64,000 bases of DNA, taken from positions 1-64,000 of the forward strand of contig JAHLLM010000013.1 of the NCBI GenBank assembly GCA_020444175.1. Reading direction: 5' to 3'. The translations under genes were made by a program, and so were the position numbers. Below are positions 36,448 through 44,902 of this stretch, piece by piece. Numbering within the stretch: the first letter of the stretch is position 1; each line of letters opens with the position of its first letter. The stretch comes from Desulfobulbaceae bacterium (GTDB taxonomy: Bacteria; Desulfobacterota; Desulfobulbia; Desulfobulbales; SURF-16). A model generated the notes under the pieces. It saw only the letters and a list, made by a program, of their open reading frames with translations, was not told the DNA's origin and searched no databases.

Positions 36448-36872
36448 TTAACAATAGCTATCTTTTTAAAAGTATCGTCGTAATGAGCAATATTAATATA
36501 GGTTATGGCATCTTCATGATTGCTCACGTAATTTATTGCTTCCTCATCGTTTTTTACATAAACAGGAAGCATACTTTTGCCGCTGAAAAGAACTTTCCTC
36601 CAATAATTGGAAAACTGTGATGGTGACTTCTTGAGCACATCTCCGGTAAACTGAGAATGCACTTCTTTATTTATGTTGACAACAATCTGAATTGAAGTGC
36701 CGGTCGGCCATTTTTTCATTTTCCCCAGAAAAATCCTTTTGACTTCTTGAGAGGTCAGTTGCTCGACCGGACTCTTTTTATGTGAGATGAGCACATATTC
36801 TTCTCCATATGCAGTTTGACTGCTCATCAGCAGGGACAGGAAACTCATTATGATCACTGTAATTTTCTTCAT
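36444..36872 (-). CDS. Small periplasmic phosphate-binding-like protein
   Basis: 142 residues with a signal peptide (MKKITVIIMSFLSLLMSSQTAYG). The mature part has PstS-like features: QLTSQEVKRIFLGKMKKWPTG and a C-terminal SNHEDAITYI. At about 120 mature residues it is only one lobe of a normal two-lobe PstS. No transporter genes are nearby. Coupled to the GGDEF gene, it probably acts as a soluble sensor for that membrane enzyme. Confidence 0.8.
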   Translation of the reverse strand: MKKITVIIMSFLSLLMSSQTAYGEEYVLISHKKSPVEQLTSQEVKRIFLGKMKKWPTGTSIQIVVNINKEVHSQFTGDVLKKSPSQFSNYWRKVLFSGKSMLPVYVKNDEEAINYVSNHEDAITYINIAHYDDTFKKIAIVK

Positions 36873-36887
36873 ACCTGATCAGTTTCC

Positions 36888-38123
36888 TTAAAAGATAAAT
36901 GAAATCCTGGCGGCTCCGTAATGCCAGTAGCGGTCAGAACCATCCGGATTAAATGTTCCCAATTGCATTGCAGCACCATCAATCCAGTGATATTCAGCCT
37001 TTGCCACCCAATAGTCGTTGATCTCCCACCTGGCACCAACACCAACATCCTTGCGCCATGATGTAGCTGAACTTATCTGCGGTCTGGATGAACCATCCTT
37101 ATCATCCTTCAGTCTATAAAATTCATCATACATGGCACTGAAGGTCCAGTGTTCAAATGGTGTATAATTGATCATGCCGTACCAGGACTGGGAGGGTCCA
37201 TCAAGAGATACCCTGTCAAACTGGATTGAGGTGCGGTCCGTCTCACTGTATTCCGATATAAAGACAAAATCTCTCCAGCTGTATTCAGCGGAAATGACAA
37301 ATTTACCATGGATAAGTGTTTCACCTGTGGGCTTTGACAGGTCATTGACAAATACCTCGTATTTGGCATGCAGAAAACTGACTCCGAAGCGTAATCCCTC
37401 AATAAACTCCGAATTATAAATAAAGGCCCCGCCATATACATGATCGCTCTCCCTTTCTGCGGAATTATACACTGACGGAATTGCAGGATTGCGCTTGGAT
37501 GCATTTGAAATTGCGTTATTCCTGTCAATATTCGACTGGATGGAATTTTCTAAATTTGCCAGCAGAACGCTGTCAGAAGGGAAATCGACATCACCCAGAA
37601 AAAAATGGTAATCCACATCACCCCAGGACCCCACTCTCACATTCCCGTATACCCCGGCGCCCACATAAGCAAGATAGGTGTCACGCCGGGTTTCGTCATA
37701 CACACTCTGGGGCAGAAATATCATGGGCAATAAAAAATCTGAATCCCTGTTTTCGTTATACAGGCCAATGGGCATTTTGACTTTGCCGACTTTGAGCCCG
37801 AAAAAATCAAAAGGTTGATAATCAATTATGGCCCAGTCAACAGTGATATCGTCTTCACAGTAGTCGCCAAGATTACGATAAAAAAGCTGGCCGCCGATTC
37901 GCAAATTATTAAAAAGAGACAGATTGGCATTCAAACCGATATCGGTAAATTCAAAGCTTCCATCTATACTGTCAGAAGCCAGGAAATTGTTATTATTACT
38001 GTTGAGATAACCCTGGGAAAAAAAACCATGAATTTGCAATGACTCTGCAAAATCAAATGCCATCAAAGGGGAATGGAAAAGAAGAAAAGAAAAAAAGAAA
38101 AAACTGGAAATAAATCGTTTCAT
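36888..38123 (-). CDS. Outer membrane porin-like beta barrel
   Basis: 411 residues, signal peptide MKRFISSFFFFSFLLFHSPLMA, then alternating aromatic beta strands ending in ARISFIF, a typical barrel C-terminus with terminal Phe. It has the look of a phosphate-selective or general porin (GLKVGKVKMPIGLYNENRD). First gene of the porin-binding protein-GGDEF operon, 15 bp before the next gene. Substrate cannot be told; the neighbour suggests an anion. Confidence 0.85.
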   Translation of the reverse strand: MKRFISSFFFFSFLLFHSPLMAFDFAESLQIHGFFSQGYLNSNNNNFLASDSIDGSFEFTDIGLNANLSLFNNLRIGGQLFYRNLGDYCEDDITVDWAIIDYQPFDFFGLKVGKVKMPIGLYNENRDSDFLLPMIFLPQSVYDETRRDTYLAYVGAGVYGNVRVGSWGDVDYHFFLGDVDFPSDSVLLANLENSIQSNIDRNNAISNASKRNPAIPSVYNSAERESDHVYGGAFIYNSEFIEGLRFGVSFLHAKYEVFVNDLSKPTGETLIHGKFVISAEYSWRDFVFISEYSETDRTSIQFDRVSLDGPSQSWYGMINYTPFEHWTFSAMYDEFYRLKDDKDGSSRPQISSATSWRKDVGVGARWEINDYWVAKAEYHWIDGAAMQLGTFNPDGSDRYWHYGAARISFIF

Positions 38124-38376
38124 ATATGCAAATTGCTCTTGTTACAAGGTTAGCGCACCTGACTGAATTTATGACAAAAAACACTCAATGAATAAAATAA
38201 TTAATACCATTGAACCCCGATCATATCATAAATAAAAAAGCAGGTTCAACTTATTCGACATCACCTAACCGTATGATATAGCAACATTTAAATTGTTTTT
38301 TCCCAGGAAGGATAAAAGACGTATTAGAAGGAATATTTGGAGTGGGTTTTCTGAACTTCAAGAAGGAGTATTTGAA

Positions 38377-38403
38377 TTTTAATCCGCCATTACGATAAAA
38401 AAA
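38377..38403 (+). repeat. 27-bp direct repeat, right copy, with gene remnant
   Basis: Identical to 34650-34676. Reading upstream in the same frame gives a short open stretch ending NFNPPLR and stop, similar to the radical SAM C-terminus, but the preceding residues (GVGFLNFKKEYL) diverge quickly. It therefore looks like a remnant or duplicated 3' end rather than a gene. A terminator begins immediately after. Confidence 0.75.
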
Positions 38404-38437
38404 CGGAGAGCAGGATTTCACCCACTCTCCGTTTTTT
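38400..38437. terminator. Bidirectional terminator
   Basis: Stem ACGGAGAG/CTCTCCGT flanked by A and T runs on both sides, so it can act in both directions. On the plus strand it directly follows the right 27-bp repeat; on the minus strand it ends the diheme peroxidase gene. Confidence 0.85.
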
Positions 38438-38467
38438 TATCAAGCACTGGTGCAGATGTCCAGTTTC

Positions 38468-39541
38468 TTATCTGCCTTTTTGTTTCATGCCGCCATCGCT
38501 CAGGGCATATAGAAAGGCTACAATATCAGCTAGTTCCTGATCGGTTAGCTCAACAGTAACCGGATCAACCATATTTGTTGCAACTTCAGGCTCCAAAGCC
38601 CCTCTATCCACATGAAAACGGACCATCTCCTCCAATGTGGCAAAATAGCCGTTGTGGGAATAAGGCGCTGTTTCGGCAATGTTTCTTAAGGTAGGAATCT
38701 TAAATTTGCCGTCCTCGCCTTCTACAACATAACCGAGGCCCAGGTCGGGTGGCGCATAGTGTCCCCCTTCCACGCCAATCAATTTTTCGTTCACAGGCAC
38801 ACCTATGTTGGCATAGCCGTAAGTGGTAAAAAGCGGGCCGGGTGCTGTAGCAGGCGGTGTCAGCGAGTGACAGGCATCACATTGCGCCTTCTGGAAAGCC
38901 GTAAAACCATCAATTTCCTGTGCTGTTAACTCGTCTCTGTCAAACCTGGAATTAAAGGGATTGAGCTCCTCGCTTCTTTCATAGGCGGCAATGAGTCTGG
39001 CGATTTCATCAAAGGCAGCAAGGGGATCATCAAAAAACTCTACCCCGTAATTTTCAATAAAGAGATGGGCATAGGGAGCTTCCGCCACCCGTGCCACAAC
39101 GGACGCCTCATCCGGCATATTCATTTCAACAGGATTCAATGGAGGCCCCTGGGCCTGTTCCGCTAAAGGATCGCCAAGAACGTCTCCTGTCATGCGTCCA
39201 TCCCAGAACATGCCGCCAATCCACTCTCCGTTTTCGTCTTGAGCAAGGATAGGACTGTACCCGGCATAGGCTGAAGAGGGTGCGTTCCGTCCTCCCAGGG
39301 AAACACCGTCATCCCCCAGGGAAACCATGGTATTTTCCGGGTCCCGGCTGTTGGTCGGATCAGCAAAACCGGCTGATCTGTGATGGCAGGTGGAGCAGGA
39401 CTGAGTACTGTTCCATGACAGATCCTTATCCATGTAAAGATGCCTGCCCATCTGCTCTTGTACGGTTAAGGCAAAGGCGCTCACGCTGCCGGCCAGTAAT
39501 GCCAGTGAAAAAACTGCTGATGATGCCAAACTTTTTTTCAT
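38468..39541 (-). CDS. Diheme cytochrome c peroxidase
   Basis: 357 residues with a Sec signal (MKKSLASSAVFSLALLAGSVSA). Two CxxCH heme-c sites: CSTCH at 49-53 and CDACH at 221-225, the spacing of the CcpA/MauG family. Periplasmic enzyme reducing hydrogen peroxide with c-cytochrome electrons. Length and motifs normal. Monocistronic, ending at the bidirectional terminator. Confidence 0.94.
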   Translation of the reverse strand: MKKSLASSAVFSLALLAGSVSAFALTVQEQMGRHLYMDKDLSWNSTQSCSTCHHRSAGFADPTNSRDPENTMVSLGDDGVSLGGRNAPSSAYAGYSPILAQDENGEWIGGMFWDGRMTGDVLGDPLAEQAQGPPLNPVEMNMPDEASVVARVAEAPYAHLFIENYGVEFFDDPLAAFDEIARLIAAYERSEELNPFNSRFDRDELTAQEIDGFTAFQKAQCDACHSLTPPATAPGPLFTTYGYANIGVPVNEKLIGVEGGHYAPPDLGLGYVVEGEDGKFKIPTLRNIAETAPYSHNGYFATLEEMVRFHVDRGALEPEVATNMVDPVTVELTDQELADIVAFLYALSDGGMKQKGR

Positions 39542-39628
39542 ACGGGTCTCCTTTCAAAAAAATTAAAAAAATATGGAACTATTCAACTGCACCTCATCTT
39601 TGAACGATCAGGCCTGCTCACATAGACG

Positions 39629-39714
39629 GGGAATATCGCATATATGCCTCCGGTAATTTTTTGCACAGTCCTTGATCTCAAACAAAATGCCCTATTTCTG
39701 GACAGACACTTACT
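39629..39714. repeat. Truncated copy of the TGCCTGTCCA element
   Basis: GGGAATATCGCATATATGCC and onward to CTGGACAGACACTTACT match the right half of the element at 29875-30013 at about 80 percent. The left terminus is missing. Located between the peroxidase and J-domain genes (361-bp gap with no credible gene). Confidence 0.65.
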
Positions 39715-39902
39715 CAATGGATACTGTTCTTTTGCTTTTAAAGTAGAAGCGTTTTATGGTTATTTTAGATGGCCTTGTAGCAAAAGCACCTCATGTGAAA
39801 AAGTGAGAAAGAGAAATTTTGACGATCTTGCATTTAAAGACGTAACGTAAAATGCAGTCAAAAAGGTTCCATGGTTCAACAAAAAAACAGGAAGCCAGGT
39901 CC

Positions 39903-40976
39903 ATGAAAAAAAATACCTGTCAAAAGTCACCTTTACAGATTTTAGTCCGCCCAGGCAAAAGTCTTTACCTGGCCCGCTCCATTCTTGGATCAAGACTGCA
40001 TTACTACCTCAGGCAGTCCTTTTATGACGAAAATGACTGCCTCCGTCACAGGGAAATCGCAGATCTAGGCGAAGATCCATCCAAATATATTGTTACCATT
40101 GAGGACAATGGCTATTACATAAGTGAAGGACTGGTGGAGGCCATTGAACCGTGTGTGGAGGGAGATGCCGATTCGTTACTGGAAGAGCTTCTCTGGCCTT
40201 TTGTTGCTCCTGAAATCCGTTCCAAACTGCAGTATTTCAACAATCGCGGCAAAGTAAAACCAATCACTAAAGTAAGCCGACAGGAAAAAGAGGCCATTGA
40301 TCGGGAAATACATATTTTTGACAGGCGGAGAATGCATTACCTCTGGTACGGAGCCATTGACCAGAGCGGTCTCTATAAAATGCCGGATAAACTGTGCCGC
40401 AAGCTGCTTGGCAAATCAAGGGACGAAAAAGAGCAGTACTTTGTTCGAAAGGAGCGGGTTTTTTATGAGGATCAGATCAAGGAATACCTCTACACCATAT
40501 TTAATCTGCAGCAGTATTTCGCCGAACTCTATACACGCCTCATGCCCCAGGCCCTTGGTCAGGAAAAACTTGATACATTCTTTGTTGAAGAACTGTGTCT
40601 TCTCGCTCAAGACGATGTCTTCTGGATGGGCATGGAAAAGACGGAAGTTTTATCGCCCTATCTCATCCGTTACCTGATTATGTTTTTTGATTATGAATTT
40701 GCAGAGCAATCTTATATTGATGATTATATTCGGCAGTTTATGAACAGCCACCGAAAATTCAGCTGGCCGCAAAGAAAAAAACAAGTGACATTAGAGCAGG
40801 CAAGTGCAATATTTGGCCTGCCTGCGGAGAAGTTGGCCGAACTGAGCAAAAAAGAGCTTACAAAACTCTACCGCCAGAAAGCCAAAGAACTGCATCCCGA
40901 TACTCCCGGCGGCGAACATGACGAATTCGTTAAACTGACCCAGGCTTATGAAGAGTTACTTTTCAAAAAAAACTAA
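39903..40976 (+). CDS. Protein with C-terminal J domain
   Basis: 357 residues. The first 290 residues match nothing I know; they are rich in Tyr/Arg/Glu and mainly helical. The last 60 form a compact J domain: SKKELTKLYRQKAKELHPDT with the HPD motif intact, then FVKLTQAYEELLF. A Hsp70 (DnaK) partner is therefore expected. J domains normally are N-terminal; the reversed position is shared by a few specialised co-chaperones. Start chosen at MKKNTCQK because of the upstream AGG; an ATG at 39852 is in frame. Ends 41 bp before a terminator. Confidence 0.75.
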   Translation: MKKNTCQKSPLQILVRPGKSLYLARSILGSRLHYYLRQSFYDENDCLRHREIADLGEDPSKYIVTIEDNGYYISEGLVEAIEPCVEGDADSLLEELLWPFVAPEIRSKLQYFNNRGKVKPITKVSRQEKEAIDREIHIFDRRRMHYLWYGAIDQSGLYKMPDKLCRKLLGKSRDEKEQYFVRKERVFYEDQIKEYLYTIFNLQQYFAELYTRLMPQALGQEKLDTFFVEELCLLAQDDVFWMGMEKTEVLSPYLIRYLIMFFDYEFAEQSYIDDYIRQFMNSHRKFSWPQRKKQVTLEQASAIFGLPAEKLAELSKKELTKLYRQKAKELHPDTPGGEHDEFVKLTQAYEELLFKKN

Positions 40977-41017
40977 CCCACTCAAGAGAAAGAAAATCGA
41001 GAACTTTTTAGGATAAG

Positions 41018-41044
41018 TGCCTTGAAGCTCAAGGCAACCTTTTA
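41018..41044 (+). terminator. Terminator after the J-domain gene
   Basis: Stem TGCCTTGA/TCAAGGCA with a 3-base loop followed by ACCTTTTAG. The T run is short, so efficiency may be moderate. Confidence 0.55.
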
Positions 41045-41252
41045 GTTTCATAAGCAGATTCTCAGTTTCTCTTTTTTTATACACCTCAAAGGGGAGACTA
41101 AAAAGTGCCGGTTTTTCAGAAGAAAGCCACTAAGTTCTTTGCAAAGACAGACAAATTAGGGTAAAAAAAACCTTCGCACAGAGATACCACAGAGTAGCCA
41201 AAAAACTCATTTATCCCTCTGTTAAAGTTATAAATCAGCACAAGGAAACACC

Positions 41253-42992
41253 ATGAAAAAGAATCCAATCCGCCTCCAGGACTGCGTTAAACACTATACC
41301 CTTGACCAGGACAAGGTATGTACTCCGGTTGAAACCGTAAAACGCTTCAAAGAACGTTTGAAAAAACTCAACCTTGATGTACTCAAGGAAGTACGCCGCA
41401 TAGACAATGGTCGTCTTGACATCCCGGTTTATTTCAGTATCTGCGGCAAAGACGCTCTTAAAACAATCGGCAACAAAAAGCAAATGGGCAAAGGGAGTAC
41501 GCCTGAACAGTCCCAGGCAAGCGCCTGCATGGAACTTGGAGAACGCTTTACTTTTTTCAGTTTCATGAAAAACGATGATAACTTTATCCTCGACACCTAT
41601 GCAAACCTGAAGAACTCGAACTATCCCCTGCTGCCCCTGGAAAAACTCCTGCAATCAGTCCATGACACAACAACGGACATTGATACAATGGAAAAACTGA
41701 TTGAAGATATTCCTATCCAGTGGACCTGGGCAACGAATCTGACCAAACAGCAAGAAGTGCTGGTTCCTTTCAGCTGGTTTTACGCCATTAATGAGTTCAA
41801 CGGACCTTCTGCCGGGAACACCCTGGAGGAAGCCATCAGCCAGGGACTCTGCGAGGTTGTCGAGCGCCATGTTTCAGCAGTGGTCAGTCATGACAAGGTA
41901 GCCACTCCGATCATCGACACTCTTACCCTTCAGGATCCCATTGCCAGAGAACTGATGTCAAAATTTACCAAAAACGGCATTGAGGTCTACTTAAACGATT
42001 TCACCCTTGATACCGGGATTCCGACGGTGGGGGCTCTTGCCATTGACCGCACCACCTTTCCGGAAACAAGCGAAATCGTCTACACTGCGGGCACAACCCC
42101 TGATCCGGAAAAAGCCGTTATCCGTGCTCTTACCGAGGTGGCCCAGCTGGCTGGCGACTTTAACTCCCAGGCAAATTATGTGGCAAGCGGTCTGCCGAAA
42201 CCTCTTTCCATGGAGGAGGTCACCTACCTTACACATCCGGGCAAATCCATCACCATTGACGAAATGGCGAATCTGTCCGACGACAACATGAAAGTCGAAA
42301 TCGAGAACTGCCTGGCAGCTCTGGAAAAAATCGGCATGGATGTCTATTTTATCAATGTCACGCACCCGGATCTGCAAGTTCCGGCAATTTATACCATCAT
42401 TCCGGGAGCACATTTCCGGGAACGGTCACGAATCAGCAACGTCGGTCTTTTTGCTGCCAAATTGGTTGCCGAGAAATGCGACCCCTATACCGGCAGGGAG
42501 CGTCTCATCGCAATGCAGAAAATTCTGCCTGATGCCTATTATCTTGAATTCTATCTGGGGAAAAATCTCATTGAACTGGGAGACCTGGACGGTGCACTCA
42601 GCCATTTGCAAAGGGCATTGAGCCTGAACCCCCAGGAGGAGGATCTTCCGTATATACATTCATACCTTGGGGACTGCCTGAAAAATCTTGGAAAATTCGA
42701 AGAAGCCATGACAGCTGTCAAGCTCGGACTGGAATATGACGAAGAGCGCCCTGACATGCACAATATCATGGGCGTCTGCTACTTCAAACTCGACCAGTTC
42801 GATAAGGCAATCACCCATTTCCACCGCGCTGTGGAACTTGCCCCTACTTCAGCCATAGATTATGCAAATCTCGGCGTGAATTACCGCAAAGTCGGCAACG
42901 TCAAGGACGCGGTCAAATACTTTGAACTTGCCCTGTCCATGGACCCATCTATCGAGTTTGCCCGCGAACAGTTAAACGCCTGCCTGGGGTAG
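41253..42992 (+). CDS. YcaO domain protein with TPR repeats
   Basis: 579 residues. Residues 1-410 are a YcaO domain, an ATP-dependent enzyme fold that activates backbone amides. The ATP/Mg sites are visible as SQASACMELGERF and EAISQGLCEVVERH. Residues about 425-579 hold four TPR units (DAYYLEFYLGKNLIELGDLD; the last ends SMDPSIEFAREQLN), expected to bind a protein partner. No TOMM dehydrogenase, E1-like protein or TfuA gene is next to it. This YcaO-TPR type may act on a ribosomal protein or enzyme rather than on a RiPP, as E. coli YcaO does with RimO; substrate unknown. Confidence 0.9.
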   Translation: MKKNPIRLQDCVKHYTLDQDKVCTPVETVKRFKERLKKLNLDVLKEVRRIDNGRLDIPVYFSICGKDALKTIGNKKQMGKGSTPEQSQASACMELGERFTFFSFMKNDDNFILDTYANLKNSNYPLLPLEKLLQSVHDTTTDIDTMEKLIEDIPIQWTWATNLTKQQEVLVPFSWFYAINEFNGPSAGNTLEEAISQGLCEVVERHVSAVVSHDKVATPIIDTLTLQDPIARELMSKFTKNGIEVYLNDFTLDTGIPTVGALAIDRTTFPETSEIVYTAGTTPDPEKAVIRALTEVAQLAGDFNSQANYVASGLPKPLSMEEVTYLTHPGKSITIDEMANLSDDNMKVEIENCLAALEKIGMDVYFINVTHPDLQVPAIYTIIPGAHFRERSRISNVGLFAAKLVAEKCDPYTGRERLIAMQKILPDAYYLEFYLGKNLIELGDLDGALSHLQRALSLNPQEEDLPYIHSYLGDCLKNLGKFEEAMTAVKLGLEYDEERPDMHNIMGVCYFKLDQFDKAITHFHRAVELAPTSAIDYANLGVNYRKVGNVKDAVKYFELALSMDPSIEFAREQLNACLG

Positions 42993-43009
42993 CCGCCAGC
43001 ACGACGCCT

Positions 43010-43051
43010 GCAATTTCGCCGGTTTTGCAGCAACATGACCGGCGAAATTGC
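43010..43051. terminator. Large hairpin between convergent genes
   Basis: 14-bp perfect stem GCAATTTCGCCGGT/ACCGGCGAAATTGC between the YcaO gene and the convergent sensor gene. No T run on either side, so a bidirectional terminator or mRNA-stabilising hairpin are both possible. Confidence 0.5.
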
Positions 43052-43089
43052 ACAGCGTTTATGACAAAAAATTCGTGTAAAACTCTTCC

Positions 43090-44523
43090 TCAACCAGAGG
43101 TCAGGTTACGGGCTTCAGCTCGTACCTTGGCCATGCAGTCCGGGCAGATGCCATGACTGAAACTTGCTTCTGAATGATCGGACACATACGTTTCCAATCG
43201 CTTCCAGGCTCCTTCGTCGTCACGGATGCTGTGGCAATAAGAGCAAATCGGGATAATACCTCGTAATGTTTTTATCTCATCCAATGCCTTTTGGAGATCA
43301 GCATTTATGGTGTTGAGTTCCTCTGTTCGTTCCTTAACTTTATCTTCCAACTCTGCATGATAGGCGAGCAACCTGTCTTCAGCTATTTCTCGCTTTTTAA
43401 TGTTGATGAGCAGAAAAAGTATCAGCAACGATTCGACGATTAACAGAAAAACTCCGCCAATAATCTGCCATTTGAATAACTCAAAAAAGCTGTACGTCCT
43501 GTTCTGAATAATACTGTCTGCTGGCAGCTTGCTTTTATCAATATTCCATCTGACAAGCTCACCCCAATCATATATGTATTCAAAGTAAGGCGAAGTAATT
43601 TCAATGGATTCGATTGGCGTTTCCTGAAGTATCTTTTTAACAACATCAGCAGCCGCGGAGACGGTAGCCCTGGTTGTCGTTACCCTCCCACCTAAGATTT
43701 TATTATTTAAAGTAAAAAGGTCAAGAAAGGTAAATACCGGTCTATTTGACTTTTCGCCAACCAACTTGCAGAAATCGACAGAAATAACCGTTTTGCCATG
43801 GGGATCGGCCGTATATGACAGATAATAAACAAACGAGTGACGGGGAAGATTTGCAACGCGAGCCAAAAGGTCTTCAGTAGACAGATCCGTCAAATAATGA
43901 AAAGAAATTCGATTTTCAAATTCCCTGGTTTCATTGCGGAACTGGGAAACGTTTCGCATATCCACCCTATCGCTTCCCGCAACCACATAGATGTTTTGGG
44001 TATCAGGCAATAAGTCGAGTGCGTGCTCAATATTCCCTTTAAAGTCAAAGGCAAATGGAATGGCAACCGAATGCGGAAGGGCAGTAAACCCAGACTGTGA
44101 AGGCAGGACAAATATCTTGGGGACATCAGGGAACACATCATATTCTGTTATAAATTTGATGGCAGCCGAAAAGGTTATGATCATGACGTCCGGGGGAGAC
44201 TCAGCGTATTTATACTCCAGTTGAGTTTTTACATTTTCTTTATAGCTCTTTTCATCAAACTGCACCAGATCAAGGTTTTCTATCTCCACCTCATAATGCG
44301 GCAGCTTCCGTTGTTTCAGCTCTTCTACCAGATAGCGGTTAAAGAGCCGGACCCAAGGCCTTTTGGCTTTAAAGGTATGCAAGACAAGGATCTTTTTGCT
44401 GTCCGGAACATCCTCCCCTTCCACAGCAAAACTTAAATAATTTCCCAATGGGAATAAAAAGAAGAAGATCAAAATGCCTCCCCTTAAAAAGAGGAAACGA
44501 AAAAGAGGTAATTTCATAACCAT
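43090..44523 (-). CDS. Membrane sensor with ABC-type binding domain and zinc finger
   Basis: 477 residues. A signal/TM segment (15-33) leads to a periplasmic domain of the ABC substrate-binding-like type (KILVLHTFKAKRPWVRLFN, VMIITFSAAIKFI). One TM segment near 370-392, a coiled coil (KDKVKERTEELNTI type), then a cytosolic zinc-finger tail: CSYCHSIRDDEGAW...HGICPDC with four cysteines. No kinase, cyclase or GGDEF domain follows, so it must signal through the coiled coil and finger. The CSYC...CPDC tail occurs in other deltaproteobacterial signalling proteins. Confidence 0.8.
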   Translation of the reverse strand: MVMKLPLFRFLFLRGGILIFFFLFPLGNYLSFAVEGEDVPDSKKILVLHTFKAKRPWVRLFNRYLVEELKQRKLPHYEVEIENLDLVQFDEKSYKENVKTQLEYKYAESPPDVMIITFSAAIKFITEYDVFPDVPKIFVLPSQSGFTALPHSVAIPFAFDFKGNIEHALDLLPDTQNIYVVAGSDRVDMRNVSQFRNETREFENRISFHYLTDLSTEDLLARVANLPRHSFVYYLSYTADPHGKTVISVDFCKLVGEKSNRPVFTFLDLFTLNNKILGGRVTTTRATVSAAADVVKKILQETPIESIEITSPYFEYIYDWGELVRWNIDKSKLPADSIIQNRTYSFFELFKWQIIGGVFLLIVESLLILFLLINIKKREIAEDRLLAYHAELEDKVKERTEELNTINADLQKALDEIKTLRGIIPICSYCHSIRDDEGAWKRLETYVSDHSEASFSHGICPDCMAKVRAEARNLTSG

Positions 44524-44902
44524 AATCCCCCCACCTGACCTGCCTCCCCATCAGCAGTGAGCATCCTTTTCAGCAGCCTCCTTGTTATCCTCTAACCGAA
44601 CAACAAGGCCCAGGGAGAATGATCAAAATTGACTTTAAAACTTATCCCTACCCTAATCTGAAATAGTTATCAATCAATCTTCTTACTTCTCTCAGCCTTA
44701 CCTTTCACATTATTGATTCACATTCCCTTTACGGCAATACGGCATGCAAATTGCCTTTCTTCCATATCCACAGGGTGGATAAAAGCGGGACAAACAAATT
44801 AACCAACTGAAATTAAATAATAAAAACAGGGAGCCATTCTCTTGACTCCCATATCATTTAATAATTTTGTGCTGCTATTTAGCAACAGAGGAGAAAAAAA
44901 TC
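44524..44902. other. Divergent intergenic region
   Basis: 379 bp between the minus-strand sensor gene and the C11-family gene. It contains the candidate sigma-54 site at 44740 and nothing coding. Confidence 0.5.
44740..44755 (+). promoter_or_regulatory. Candidate sigma-54 promoter
   Basis: CGGCATGCAAATTGCC has GG and GC exactly 10 bases apart with TTGC at the -12 box; consensus is TGGCACGNNNNTTGCA. It points to the C11-family gene, with an expected start about 137 bp ahead of the ATG. Confidence 0.4.

Noticed and set aside
43010-43051. Inverted repeat considered as a mobile-element end
   Set aside because: It lies exactly between convergent stops and has no second copy, so a transcription-end hairpin is simpler.
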